IMG/VR virus record: IMGVR_UViG_3300042898_000256
Coordinates: 1 to 37,223 of that record
Reading direction: 5' to 3' (one strand)
Length of the DNA stretch: 37,223 nt
Origin: a virus
The notes under the pieces: model-generated
Told to the model about the DNA's origin: nothing
What the model saw: only the letters and a program-made list of their open reading frames with translations
Database searches by the model: none
Part shown: in pieces, positions 29,261-35,418 of the stretch
Numbering within the stretch: position 1 is the first letter of the stretch
Layout of the letters: each line of letters begins with the position of its first letter
Position numbers and translations under genes: made by a program

Positions 29261-29752
29261 ATGGACTGGCTCAAACAAATCGCACCGACCATCGCCACGG
29301 CGCTTGGTGGTCCACTGGCAGGCATGGCTGTGTCGGCTATCTCCAAGGCCATTGGGGTTGACCCTGACAAGGTGGGAGACATGATCTCCAACAACAAGCT
29401 GTCAGCCGAGCAGATCGCACAGGTCAAGATTGCAGAGATCGAATTGCAAAAGCAAGCGCAGGAACTGGGCCTCAACTTTGAGAAGCTGGAAGTGGAAGAC
29501 CGCAAGTCAGCACGGGACATGCAGGCCACCACTCGCAGCCTGATGCCACCCATCTTGGCTGGCGCTGTGACGGTTGGCTTCTTCGGCATCATGGTGATGA
29601 TGTTTTTCAACCAGATTGACAGCGGCAACCCGGCCATCCTCATGATGCTGGGCAGCTTGGGCACGGCCTGGACGGGCATCATCGCTTATTACTTCGGATC
29701 GTCTGCTGGCTCCCAGGCCAAGACTGACATTCTCTCAAGAACAGCAAAATGA
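29261..29752 (+). CDS. Holin, 3-TM superfamily
   Basis: This 163-residue protein fits the phage 3-TM holin family: a first weak hydrophobic region (APTIATALGGPLAGMAVSAISKAIG), a charged amphipathic middle (QIAQVKIAEIELQKQAQELGLNFEKLEVEDRKSARDM, cited in part), then two strong membrane helices at about 105-125 (LAGAVTVGFFGIMVMMFF) and 131-150 (ILMMLGSLGTAWTGIIAYYF). The ending GSSAGSQAKTDIL is characteristic of the family. Holins form the membrane lesion that frees the endolysin at a set time. The endolysin start overlaps its stop (ATGA). Confidence 0.85.
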   Translation: MDWLKQIAPTIATALGGPLAGMAVSAISKAIGVDPDKVGDMISNNKLSAEQIAQVKIAEIELQKQAQELGLNFEKLEVEDRKSARDMQATTRSLMPPILAGAVTVGFFGIMVMMFFNQIDSGNPAILMMLGSLGTAWTGIIAYYFGSSAGSQAKTDILSRTAK

Positions 29753-30186
29753 ATTTAACACCCAACTTCACCCTTGACGAATTGACGGCCTCCGAGTCAG
29801 CCGAGCGCAACGGCTGGGACAACAGCCCCAACGATGCAGAACTTGAGAACCTCAAGCGACTGGCTGACTTTCTGGAGCAAGTCAAAGTGGTGCTGGGCGG
29901 CAAGCCGGTTATGATCAATTCGGCCTTCCGGTCCAAGAAAGTCAACGACTCGGTGGGCAGCAAGGACACCAGCCAGCACCGCATCGGGTGCGCTGCTGAC
30001 ATCCGTGTGCCCGGTATGACCCCAGACGAGGTGGTGCGCAAGATCATCGCCAGTGGTATCAGTTACGATCAGGTGATCCGAGAGTTCGACCGCTGGACAC
30101 ACATCAGCATCCCCAACAGCGTGGACACCAGCCCCCGCAAGCAGGCGCTTATCATCGACAAGGCTGGCACCCGTCAGTTTGCGTAA
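29749..30186 (+). CDS. Endolysin, M15-type peptidase (L,D/D,D-peptidase), 145 aa
   Basis: This 145-residue enzyme should cut peptide cross-links or stems in peptidoglycan at lysis. The M15 zinc site is visible: SQHRIGCAADI gives His77 and Asp84, and DRWTHISI gives His118. The NSAFRSKKVNDSVGS segment is the usual upstream substrate loop. No signal peptide is present, so export depends on the holin. The gene overlaps the holin by four bases. It is the last rightward gene of the late operon. Its stop lies inside the 3' end of the convergent small gene (overlap of 13 bases) and no terminator is visible. Confidence 0.9.
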   Translation: MNLTPNFTLDELTASESAERNGWDNSPNDAELENLKRLADFLEQVKVVLGGKPVMINSAFRSKKVNDSVGSKDTSQHRIGCAADIRVPGMTPDEVVRKIIASGISYDQVIREFDRWTHISIPNSVDTSPRKQALIIDKAGTRQFA

Positions 30187-30392
30187 AAGTACACGCAGGT
30201 CGCCAAGAAGGTCAGCCACACCACGCCGACAATGCCCAGCAGCATCCACTCGGCCAAGTATTGAAGCTGCTGACGCCAGACAGACGTGGGCAGCGGGTCA
30301 GCGGATTTCATACGCTGCCCAATTCTCGCCACACGTACCGGGCAGTCGCGGCCCTGATTGCAGTTCCCGTAATCGTCGCAGCAGTTCGTCAT
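30174..30392 (-). CDS. Small Cys-rich single-TM protein, 72 aa
   Basis: The ATG at 30392 (MTNCCDDYGNCNQGRDCPVR) follows AAAGGA by seven bases. The N-terminus holds four cysteines (CC...C....C) typical of small proteins seen in phages and prophages of Burkholderiales. Residues about 45-70 form one membrane helix (WMLLGIVGVVWLTFLATCVYFY). The open frame extends upstream, but the SD supports this start. It overlaps its upstream neighbour (30298-30528) by 95 bases in another frame and the endolysin 3' end by 13 bases. A role in lysis control or superinfection exclusion is possible but not shown. Confidence 0.7.
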   Translation of the reverse strand: MTNCCDDYGNCNQGRDCPVRVARIGQRMKSADPLPTSVWRQQLQYLAEWMLLGIVGVVWLTFLATCVYFYAN

Positions 30393-30528
30393 CTTTAATC
30401 CTTTCTTCTGTTGAGAATCGGTGCAGGTTTGCACACTCGTATCTGCGTGTCACCAAGTTGTCTATCTTGCGAGTGCGTGTCTCTTTAACTGTTGTCCACG
30501 ATCCGCAGTGCGGGCAAGTCATGCTCAT
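30298..30528 (-). CDS. Small zinc-ribbon protein, 76 aa
   Basis: The N-terminal half, MSMTCPHCGSWTTVKETRTR and on to RYECANLHRFSTEERI, forms a CxxC...CxxxH zinc ribbon like those of NrdR or Ogr/Delta-type phage regulators. The remaining residues are charged and less ordered. It could bind DNA or RNA as an expression regulator. Its ATG overlaps the TGA of the upstream gene (ATGA). The 3' third overlaps the next gene in another frame, which is unusual for so long a stretch (95 bases). Confidence 0.65.
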   Translation of the reverse strand: MSMTCPHCGSWTTVKETRTRKIDNLVTRRYECANLHRFSTEERIKDDELLRRLRELQSGPRLPGTCGENWAAYEIR

Positions 30529-31157
30529 AGCCGTTCCTGAATGTCGTAGAACCAGTCATCGCCAGCAGACCACTTGCGCGATCCGTCCACGGTGTAGAAG
30601 TCTTTGGCCGCTTGGAAATCAGGGAACTTGACCTCGGCAGGGATCAGGCTCTGGTCGTACCACAGGCAGCGGTTGTTGGGCTGCGTGGCAAACTGGCCGT
30701 TCTCCAGTCGAATGAAGTTAAACGACTTGTGCTCCTCGGCCTGCTCAGTAAACCCGGTGTCAGCGTCCATGCCGTCAGCGCAGAAGTCCACGGTGAACAG
30801 GTAGCGCCCGTGGTGCCACTGCTTGTCCTTGCCCAAGAACTTGACCCCGAGGTTGCGCAAGCCGATCTTCTCGCACACGGTAAAGCGGTAACCCATGCAG
30901 TCCCACAGTTGCAAGGTGTCGATGGGCAGGTCACCATCAGGGTCCTCACGCCACACATAGGCGTGCAGGGGCAGCTTGTCGTACAGAGCGCCATAGTTGG
31001 GCAGCAGCGATTCGATGCGGAACACTTGGCCGCGCAGCGCCTTGATGCTGACCCAAATCGCTGGCTCCAACTCGCCGTGACCCTTGGTGTGGTTGTACAA
31101 AAACTCACGGCGCACGAAGCACTTGAGTGGTGGCAGTGATGCGACGATGTAACTCAT
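30525..31157 (-). CDS. Hypothetical protein, 210 aa
   Basis: The start chosen is the ATG at 31157 (MSYIVASLPPLKCFVRREF), with GAAGGAG upstream and the stop of the previous small gene overlapping as ATGA; a longer frame would cover that gene. The protein has a strand-rich pattern (HAYVWREDPDGDLPIDTLQLWDC, GRYLFTVDFCADGMDAD) and conserved-looking ENGQFATQPNNRCLWYDQSL. I have seen proteins of this design in Burkholderiales phages, always as hypothetical. No catalytic site is apparent. It is the largest member of the small-gene chain downstream of the helicase. Confidence 0.75.
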   Translation of the reverse strand: MSYIVASLPPLKCFVRREFLYNHTKGHGELEPAIWVSIKALRGQVFRIESLLPNYGALYDKLPLHAYVWREDPDGDLPIDTLQLWDCMGYRFTVCEKIGLRNLGVKFLGKDKQWHHGRYLFTVDFCADGMDADTGFTEQAEEHKSFNFIRLENGQFATQPNNRCLWYDQSLIPAEVKFPDFQAAKDFYTVDGSRKWSAGDDWFYDIQERL

Positions 31158-31273
31158 TCGGCCTTCTCCTTCAGCGTAGCCCATGCCACTTGGGCACATC
31201 GGGCACACTGATAATGGTACTGGGTGCGGTGTGGCGATGGGGTCAGTATCCAGCGATGTTTACAGTTGGTCAT
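31154..31273 (-). CDS. 39-residue Cys/His protein (zinc-finger-like)
   Basis: This short frame encodes MTNCKHRWILTPSPHRTQYH followed by YQCARCAQVAWATLKEKAE. The arrangement C..H, then CxxC about 20 residues later, could bind one zinc ion. Its ATG overlaps the upstream TGA and its own TGA overlaps the next ATG, both as ATGA, so it fills the space between two genes exactly. This makes it very likely real though it is below usual length limits. Possible role: a small nucleic-acid or protein-binding factor. Confidence 0.65.
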   Translation of the reverse strand: MTNCKHRWILTPSPHRTQYHYQCARCAQVAWATLKEKAE

Positions 31274-31479
31274 GCCTGCTCCTCAGTGGCCTTGTGCAAA
31301 TAGGCCGTCAGGCGCTTGATCTGCGCCTCACGGTACTTGCACATGCTGTCAGCGTATTCACGCGCTGTCTGGGCCTCCAGCAGCCTGCGCTTGCTGTCCT
31401 CCAGTTCACGCAGCGCCAGCGATTCAGCGGTCGGTGTGGCGTAGGCGCTTTTCACCCACTCAATGGTTTGACGGATCAT
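31270..31479 (-). CDS. Small helical protein, 69 aa
   Basis: The 69 residues are mostly helical and charged (SLALRELEDSKRRLLEAQTA, REYADSMCKYREAQIKRLTAYL), likely a coiled coil. The family is not recognised. Its start overlaps the 3' end of the upstream 59-residue gene by 20 bases and its stop forms an ATGA with the 39-residue gene downstream. It is one of five consecutive small proteins after the helicase, several of them coiled coils. Confidence 0.65.
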   Translation of the reverse strand: MIRQTIEWVKSAYATPTAESLALRELEDSKRRLLEAQTAREYADSMCKYREAQIKRLTAYLHKATEEQA

Positions 31480-31639
31480 TATTTGCTCTTTCGATTACTA
31501 AGTGCCGGTAGGCACGGAGGGCTGTCTTCAAGTCCTCTTGCAGACTCTCGATCAGCTCGTCTTGCTCAGACAACCGCTCGGCGGCGTCTTGGGCAAACTT
31601 GGCCAGGTTGTGCGATTCCCACGCCTCAAACCTGTTCAT
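31460..31639 (-). CDS. Small helical protein, 59 aa
   Basis: This frame (MNRFEAWESHNLAKFAQDAA, then ERLSEQDELIESLQEDLKTA and LRAYRHLVIERANNDPSNH) has an ATG that overlaps the upstream TGA (ATGA) and so is translationally coupled. It is acidic in the middle and predicted to be all helix. It fills an otherwise empty 160-base gap. I know no family; it resembles its neighbours in being a small coiled-coil protein. Confidence 0.65.
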   Translation of the reverse strand: MNRFEAWESHNLAKFAQDAAERLSEQDELIESLQEDLKTALRAYRHLVIERANNDPSNH

Positions 31640-31827
31640 CGGGCAGTGGCCAGCGCCAGCAGCTCGGCCCTCTCTCTGGCCACACGCAGCGTGTTGTAGC
31701 GCTGGTGCAGGCGCTCAATGATCTTGACGCGGCGAGCGCCCTTCATCTCGGCGTCCAGCAGCGCTTTCACGTCGGGCTCTGGCAGCAGTGCCAGCACTTC
31801 ATTAAGTTTTCGCCAGGTGTAGCTCAA
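31636..31827 (-). CDS. Small basic helical protein, 63 aa, TTG start
   Basis: The best start is TTG at 31827 with GGAG seven bases upstream; another in-frame TTG at 31848 would add seven residues. The resulting protein begins (M)SYTWRKLNEVLALLPEPDVK and is helical and basic (MKGARRVKIIERLHQRYNTL). It overlaps the 3' end of the upstream 53-residue gene, and its TGA forms an ATGA overlap with the next gene. No family is recognised. Confidence 0.6.
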   Translation of the reverse strand: MSYTWRKLNEVLALLPEPDVKALLDAEMKGARRVKIIERLHQRYNTLRVARERAELLALATAR

Positions 31828-31963
31828 TTTTCTTCTCCAGTTGTTCAATCAGTTTGGTCGTGCGGTCGTGCGATCGCTGCGCTGCGTTGAGCTGGCGCGT
31901 CTTGTGCCGCAGCTCAGACTTGGCCGCTCGCAGTTTGGCTTTCCATTGGTCAATTCGTTTCAT
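31802..31963 (-). CDS. Small basic coiled-coil protein, 53 aa
   Basis: The ATG at 31963 (MKRIDQWKAKLRAAKSELRH) overlaps the TGA of the helicase gene (ATGA), so coupled translation is expected. The whole protein is one charged helix ending QLEKKIELHLAKT, with heptad spacing of Leu/Ile. It is strongly basic, which would allow binding to nucleic acid or to the helicase. The open frame continues upstream within the helicase gene but that is a shadow. No family is known to me. Confidence 0.65.
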   Translation of the reverse strand: MKRIDQWKAKLRAAKSELRHKTRQLNAAQRSHDRTTKLIEQLEKKIELHLAKT

Positions 31964-33291
31964 TTGAGTGCCTCCAAGGCGATTTGAGAAAGGGATAACT
32001 TGTCGTGCAGCGCCGCCCAGATTTTGTGATCGACAGTGCCGTCGGTCAGCATGACGTAGCACCACACAGGGTTCTTTTGGCCTGAGCGATGCAGACGACC
32101 AAGGGTCTGTTCGTATAACTCCAAACTCCACGGCAGTGACAGAAACACCACGTAACAGCCTCCGTGTTGGAGGTTGAGGCCGTGGCCTGCTGACTTGGGG
32201 TGGACGGCCAGCAGCCTGACCTCGCCTCGGTTCCAGCGTTCGATGGCGTCGTCATCATCGAGTGTGACAACCCATTTAAACCGTCGCTTGAGTTCGGCAA
32301 GCTCTTCTTGGTATTGGTAGACCAGTAGGGTGTTGGCATGTTGGTTCTCATCAAGCAATTCTTCAAGGCGGTCAAACTTGTGGGGTGACAGCCAGATCGG
32401 GCCATTGTCGGAATACAGAAAACCAGACGACATCTGCTGGAGCTTTTGCGTGACGACGGCAGCGTTGACCGCCACCACGTCGTCCAGCACGAAGTCCTTC
32501 TTCATCTTGTTGTAGCCGGTCATGTCCATCTTGCAGGCCACCTCCACGGTGTGCAGGGGCGGCAACTTGTCTTTGTACTCGCCAGGCTCCAGCACGAACG
32601 TCGCAGGCTTGATGCGCTGCATGACCAACTCTAACGAGCCTTTGCGTGGCTCCCACTCGCCGAAGTCTTTGTTGATCAGCACGAAGTACTGCTGCATGAA
32701 CGCGCCTTTGGCGCGGCCGAGCAACGACTGGTCCACGATCTTGCACTGGCCGAACACGTCTTCCAAGCCGTTGCTGGTGAACGAGCCGGTCAAACCCCAC
32801 ACAATAGTGTCTGGATGCAAAATCTTGTGAAGCGCCTTAAAGCGCGCGCCTGATGGGTTCTTCAGCTTGGTCAGCTCGTCGAACACAATGCCACTAAATC
32901 CTGCGTCTTTAAGCGTTGATTTGCGCGTGCCTTTGGCCGTGATGACGTCTGATAGCCATTGCAGATTGTCGTAATTGATGACGACAACATTTGCACCAGA
33001 AACTGCGGGGTCTGCGAACGCTGCTTTGCGCTGTGCGGGCGTACCCACCGCAACTGCGCACGACAGATGTTTGCTCCACTTGGCAATTTCTGTAGGCCAC
33101 ACGTCAGTACAGACGCGCTTGGGGGCCACAACAAGCCAACGACCATTGCCAACCTCGCCGCTACGCCACATGTCGTCCATTGCGGTGATGGTGATGGCTG
33201 TCTTGCCAGCACCCACCGGGGCCAGGATCATGGCGCGGTCGTGCTCGTACAAGAAGTCAGCAGCCGTCTCTTGATAATCACGCAGTTTCAT
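31960..33291 (-). CDS. SNF2-type/superfamily 2 helicase, 443 aa
   Basis: This is a 443-residue ATP-dependent DNA or chromatin-like remodelling helicase as found in many phages. Motifs in order: Q-like N-terminus LRDYQETAADFLYEHDRAM, Walker A APVGAGKT at 24-31, motif II IVFDELTK with DELT at 138-141 (in place of the common DEAH), motif III LTGS at 167-170, and the C-terminal domain with LLAVHPKSAGHGLNLQ and motif VI QTLGRLHRSGQ at 395-405. It likely acts in replication or recombination of phage DNA. Its start overlaps the upstream gene by 14 bases. Being leftward, it is made from the promoter near 33500. Confidence 0.9.
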   Translation of the reverse strand: MKLRDYQETAADFLYEHDRAMILAPVGAGKTAITITAMDDMWRSGEVGNGRWLVVAPKRVCTDVWPTEIAKWSKHLSCAVAVGTPAQRKAAFADPAVSGANVVVINYDNLQWLSDVITAKGTRKSTLKDAGFSGIVFDELTKLKNPSGARFKALHKILHPDTIVWGLTGSFTSNGLEDVFGQCKIVDQSLLGRAKGAFMQQYFVLINKDFGEWEPRKGSLELVMQRIKPATFVLEPGEYKDKLPPLHTVEVACKMDMTGYNKMKKDFVLDDVVAVNAAVVTQKLQQMSSGFLYSDNGPIWLSPHKFDRLEELLDENQHANTLLVYQYQEELAELKRRFKWVVTLDDDDAIERWNRGEVRLLAVHPKSAGHGLNLQHGGCYVVFLSLPWSLELYEQTLGRLHRSGQKNPVWCYVMLTDGTVDHKIWAALHDKLSLSQIALEALK

Positions 33292-33469
33292 AGACTTCGC
33301 TTTTCGCCGTACCAGCTTTGGCTTCGGCTACTGTGTCGAACCCTCGGGTTCCACAGCCTGGGTCAGACTTAAAGCACCAGCCATCTTTAAGCATGACAAT
33401 GATTCCGTGGTCAAGATCGCGCTCGTCGTCGACGGCAACAATCCAGGGGCGGTTTTGGGCAAACTTCAT
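33278..33469 (-). CDS. Hypothetical small protein, 63 aa
   Basis: First gene after a near-consensus promoter. AAAGGAG lies seven bases before the ATG, so expression should be strong. The protein (MKFAQNRPWIVAVDDERDLD then HGIIVMLKDGWCFKSDPGCG and TRGFDTVAEAKAGTAKSEVY) looks like a small strand-helix fold: NRPWIVAV, HGIIVMLKDGWCF and a helix FDTVAEAKAG. Such small proteins with a D.G..F....T..EA motif are frequent in phages but of unknown role. Its last 14 bases overlap the helicase start. Confidence 0.7.
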   Translation of the reverse strand: MKFAQNRPWIVAVDDERDLDHGIIVMLKDGWCFKSDPGCGTRGFDTVAEAKAGTAKSEVYETA

Positions 33470-33497
33470 TTGAGACTCCTTTACTGTTTGAACTTAT

Positions 33498-33526
33498 ATT
33501 GTAAAAGATTTCTTTACAGATGTCAA
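33498..33526 (-). promoter_or_regulatory. Near-consensus leftward promoter with operator-like dyad
   Basis: On the minus strand TTGACA (plus 33521-33526) and TACAAT (33498-33503) are 17 bases apart, an almost perfect sigma70 promoter. The spacer contains TGTAAA (33500-33505) and TTTACA (33513-33518), an inverted repeat. The block TTTACA-(1 or 2 bases)-TGTCAAG next to the -35 is shared with the promoter at 5917-5944, so both leftward operons may respond to one regulator. Confidence 0.75.
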
Positions 33527-33543
33527 GTCTTTTTTCTAGGTGT

Positions 33544-33798
33544 TTACCCTAAGTTTTTACTTTCCAGCTCGATTAGCAGCTCGATGTAGTGCTTGGCCTT
33601 CTCCAGATCGGCAACGCCGTTCTTTTTGCGCCAGCGGCTGACGTACTTGATGACGTTGCCCTCAAAGTAACCCAGCGCGTTGGCGTAGATGTACTCCACA
33701 GGCTGGATGGGCAGGTCTTTGTAATGGTTGCCCGCGACCTGCTTGTCCAGTGCGTTGAACGCTTCGTCTTCTTCAAGCGTGATTGGTAATGAATTCAT
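33544..33798 (-). CDS. DUF3310 protein, 84 aa
   Basis: The sequence ALDKQVAGNHYKDLPIQPVEYIYANALGYFEGNVIKYVSRWRKKNGVADLEKAKHYIELLIEL contains the DUF3310 signature; the core is GNHYKDLPIQPVEYI and FEGNVIKYVSRWRKKNG. The family is widespread in phages and is often called SaV-like or nucleotide-kinase-like, without a proven reaction. The length is normal. AAGGAG precedes the ATG, and the start overlaps the VRR-NUC gene by 26 bases. Confidence 0.85.
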   Translation of the reverse strand: MNSLPITLEEDEAFNALDKQVAGNHYKDLPIQPVEYIYANALGYFEGNVIKYVSRWRKKNGVADLEKAKHYIELLIELESKNLG

Positions 33799-34048
33799 CG
33801 ATTTGCTCCTTGTTCCATAAACAAACGTATTTCTGATTCATCTTGGCCATGTCACTGGCGAAGACCTTCTGCAACTCCGACAGCCTGCCGCCTTCGGTCT
33901 TGACCTCCACGAACCATGTCTGGCCGTTGGGCAGGCACACGATCCGGTCGGCCACGCCACGATGCGCAGGGCTGGTGAACTTGTACGCCCGACCGCCCAG
34001 CTCTTTGACGCGCTTGACGAGGTAGGCTTCGATTTGTTTTTCTAACAT
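33773..34048 (-). CDS. VRR-NUC domain nuclease, 91 aa
   Basis: The ATG at 34048 (MLEKQIEAYLVKRVKELGG) gives a 91-residue protein of the VRR-NUC family, stand-alone phage nucleases related to Holliday junction resolvases. Core residues are visible: GVADRIVCLP (Asp34), WFVEVKTEGG (Glu48 and Lys50) and LSELQKVF (Gln60). The enzyme probably cuts branched or structured DNA during replication and packaging. A GTG at 34081 could add 11 residues but would remove the promoter -10 spacing. The predicted transcript start falls at or next to this ATG, so it may be translated from a leaderless mRNA. Confidence 0.85.
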   Translation of the reverse strand: MLEKQIEAYLVKRVKELGGRAYKFTSPAHRGVADRIVCLPNGQTWFVEVKTEGGRLSELQKVFASDMAKMNQKYVCLWNKEQIDEFITNHA

Positions 34049-34055
34049 AGCCGCA

Positions 34056-34083
34056 ATAATACATGAAAAAAAGTTTTGCACAA
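34056..34083 (-). promoter_or_regulatory. Leftward promoter candidate of the nuclease operon
   Basis: On the minus strand TTGTGC (plus 34078-34083) and TATTAT (34056-34061) are 16 bases apart. Only seven bases separate the -10 box from the ATG at 34048, so the RNA may begin at the start codon. The -35 overlaps the -35 of the rightward promoter on the other strand. Confidence 0.45.
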
Positions 34084-34105
34084 ACTATTTTTTGTGTGAT
34101 AAGAT
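34076..34105 (+). promoter_or_regulatory. Rightward early promoter candidate
   Basis: TTGCAC (34076-34081) and ATAAGA/TAAGAT (34099-34105) are 17-18 bases apart. It drives the replication block starting with the 48-residue gene at 34136. The ATTTTTTG...ATAAGAT arrangement is shared with the terminase promoter candidate at 6501-6517. Confidence 0.5.
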
Positions 34106-34135
34106 CAAGGCCTCATCAACTAAACTGGAGTACAC

Positions 34136-34282
34136 ATGAAAATAGAGTTCACTCGGGCCGAGATTGAGGCGATCATCTTGGCGCACATCAAAGACGAGAT
34201 TGCGCCTTACGTTAAATTTTTGCGTAATGAGGACAACGAATGGGGCTTGCCTGACACCATCACTGTGGAGGCAGAAGAATGA
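34136..34282 (+). CDS. Small acidic protein, 48 aa
   Basis: This short frame encodes MKIEFTRAEIEAIILAHIKD followed by EIAPYVKFLRNEDNEWGLPD and a TITVEAEE tail. TGGAG lies seven bases before the ATG. Its TGA overlaps the next ATG (ATGA), so it is coupled to the DUF2800 nuclease gene. The first half looks like an amphipathic helix and the total charge is acidic. Small proteins with an FTxxEIExIILxHI start occur ahead of replication genes in phages. Function is unknown. Confidence 0.7.
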   Translation: MKIEFTRAEIEAIILAHIKDEIAPYVKFLRNEDNEWGLPDTITVEAEE

Positions 34283-35409
34283 TGCACAGTAATATCGTCG
34301 GCGGCTCGACCGCCAAGCGCGTCATCAACTGCCCTGGCTCTGTGGCGCTGGTGCAGAAGATGCCGGCCAAGCCCTCCAGCGAACACGCTGACCGTGGCAC
34401 CATGCTGCACGACGTGATCTCCGAGATTCTTGGCAAAGACCTGCCGTGGGATCAGTTCATCGGTACGGTCTACGAAGGCCAAGTGCTGACACAAGAGCTG
34501 TTTGACGAGAAGATCGTCGTAGCGCTTGAGCTGCTGGACCAAGTCGATCCAGACAAAAACATGGAGTACGAAGTCGAGACACGCGTTGGCTTTGGCGATC
34601 TCTTACCTGGGGTCTTCGGTAGCACTGATCTTGTTGGCCGCATCGGCTCTCGCGCTGTTGTGCTCGATTGGAAGTTTGGTGACGGCGTGGTGGTGGACGC
34701 TGAGGATAACGATCAGCTGATGTTCTACGCGGCTGCGGCCATGCGTACCGAAGCAGCAGCTTGGGCGTTCGCTGGCGCAACAGAAGTCGAGTGCATCATC
34801 ATCCAGCCGCCCATGATCAAGCGCTGGGTGACCACGAAGGAGCGCATCAAGCAGTTTGAGCAGACGCTGGTGCAGGCCGTCAAGGCAGCGCAGCAGCCTG
34901 ATGCCAAGCTGGCCGTGGGCGACCACTGCCGCTGGTGCGCAGCCAAGCCCGTTTGCCCTCAGATGACCGGCGCAGTGGACCGCGCGCTGCAAGTGCAACT
35001 GAAAGAAATAGATGTTGACACGCTGGGCAGATACCTGAAGAATGCAGACCTCTTGGAAGACTGGATCAAAGACCTGCGTGGTCTGGCGCTCCAGTTGCTT
35101 GAGAAGGATCTGCCGGTGCCTGGTTACAAGCTCGTCGCCAAGCGCGGCACGCGTCAGTGGGCCAACGAAATAAAAGCGCTTGAGGCGTTGCACGATCTGG
35201 GCGTGCCCCGTGCAGAGCTACTCAAGCCCGAAGAATTACTCAGCCCTGCTCAAGCAGAGAAGGTGCTGAAAAAGCGCAAGATGGCACTGCCCGACGATCT
35301 CGTCGTGTCGGTGTCGTCAGGCACAACACTGGCAAGCGAGGATGATCCCCGCCCAGCAGTGTTGCAAATCGGGTCGCAGTTGTCTGCGGCTCTCTCTAAA
35401 CTTCAGTAA
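34279..35409 (+). CDS. RecB/Cas4-like nuclease (DUF2800) with probable Fe-S cluster, 376 aa
   Basis: This 376-residue protein belongs to the DUF2800/PD-(D/E)XK exonuclease group. The nuclease core is visible: EHADRGTMLHDVI (His44) near the start, GVFGSTDLVG with Asp117, and VVLDWKFGDG with Asp130 and Lys132. One cysteine at 18 (INCPGS) and three at 217, 220 and 226 (CRWCAAKPVC) match the spacing of the 4Fe-4S cluster in AddB and Cas4 nucleases. It probably resects DNA ends for recombination with the SSB-like protein next to it. The long C-terminus (NADLLEDWIKDLRGLALQLL and on) is helical. It is coupled to the 48-residue gene upstream. Confidence 0.85.
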   Translation: MMHSNIVGGSTAKRVINCPGSVALVQKMPAKPSSEHADRGTMLHDVISEILGKDLPWDQFIGTVYEGQVLTQELFDEKIVVALELLDQVDPDKNMEYEVETRVGFGDLLPGVFGSTDLVGRIGSRAVVLDWKFGDGVVVDAEDNDQLMFYAAAAMRTEAAAWAFAGATEVECIIIQPPMIKRWVTTKERIKQFEQTLVQAVKAAQQPDAKLAVGDHCRWCAAKPVCPQMTGAVDRALQVQLKEIDVDTLGRYLKNADLLEDWIKDLRGLALQLLEKDLPVPGYKLVAKRGTRQWANEIKALEALHDLGVPRAELLKPEELLSPAQAEKVLKKRKMALPDDLVVSVSSGTTLASEDDPRPAVLQIGSQLSAALSKLQ

Positions 35410-35418
35410 AGGACAATC

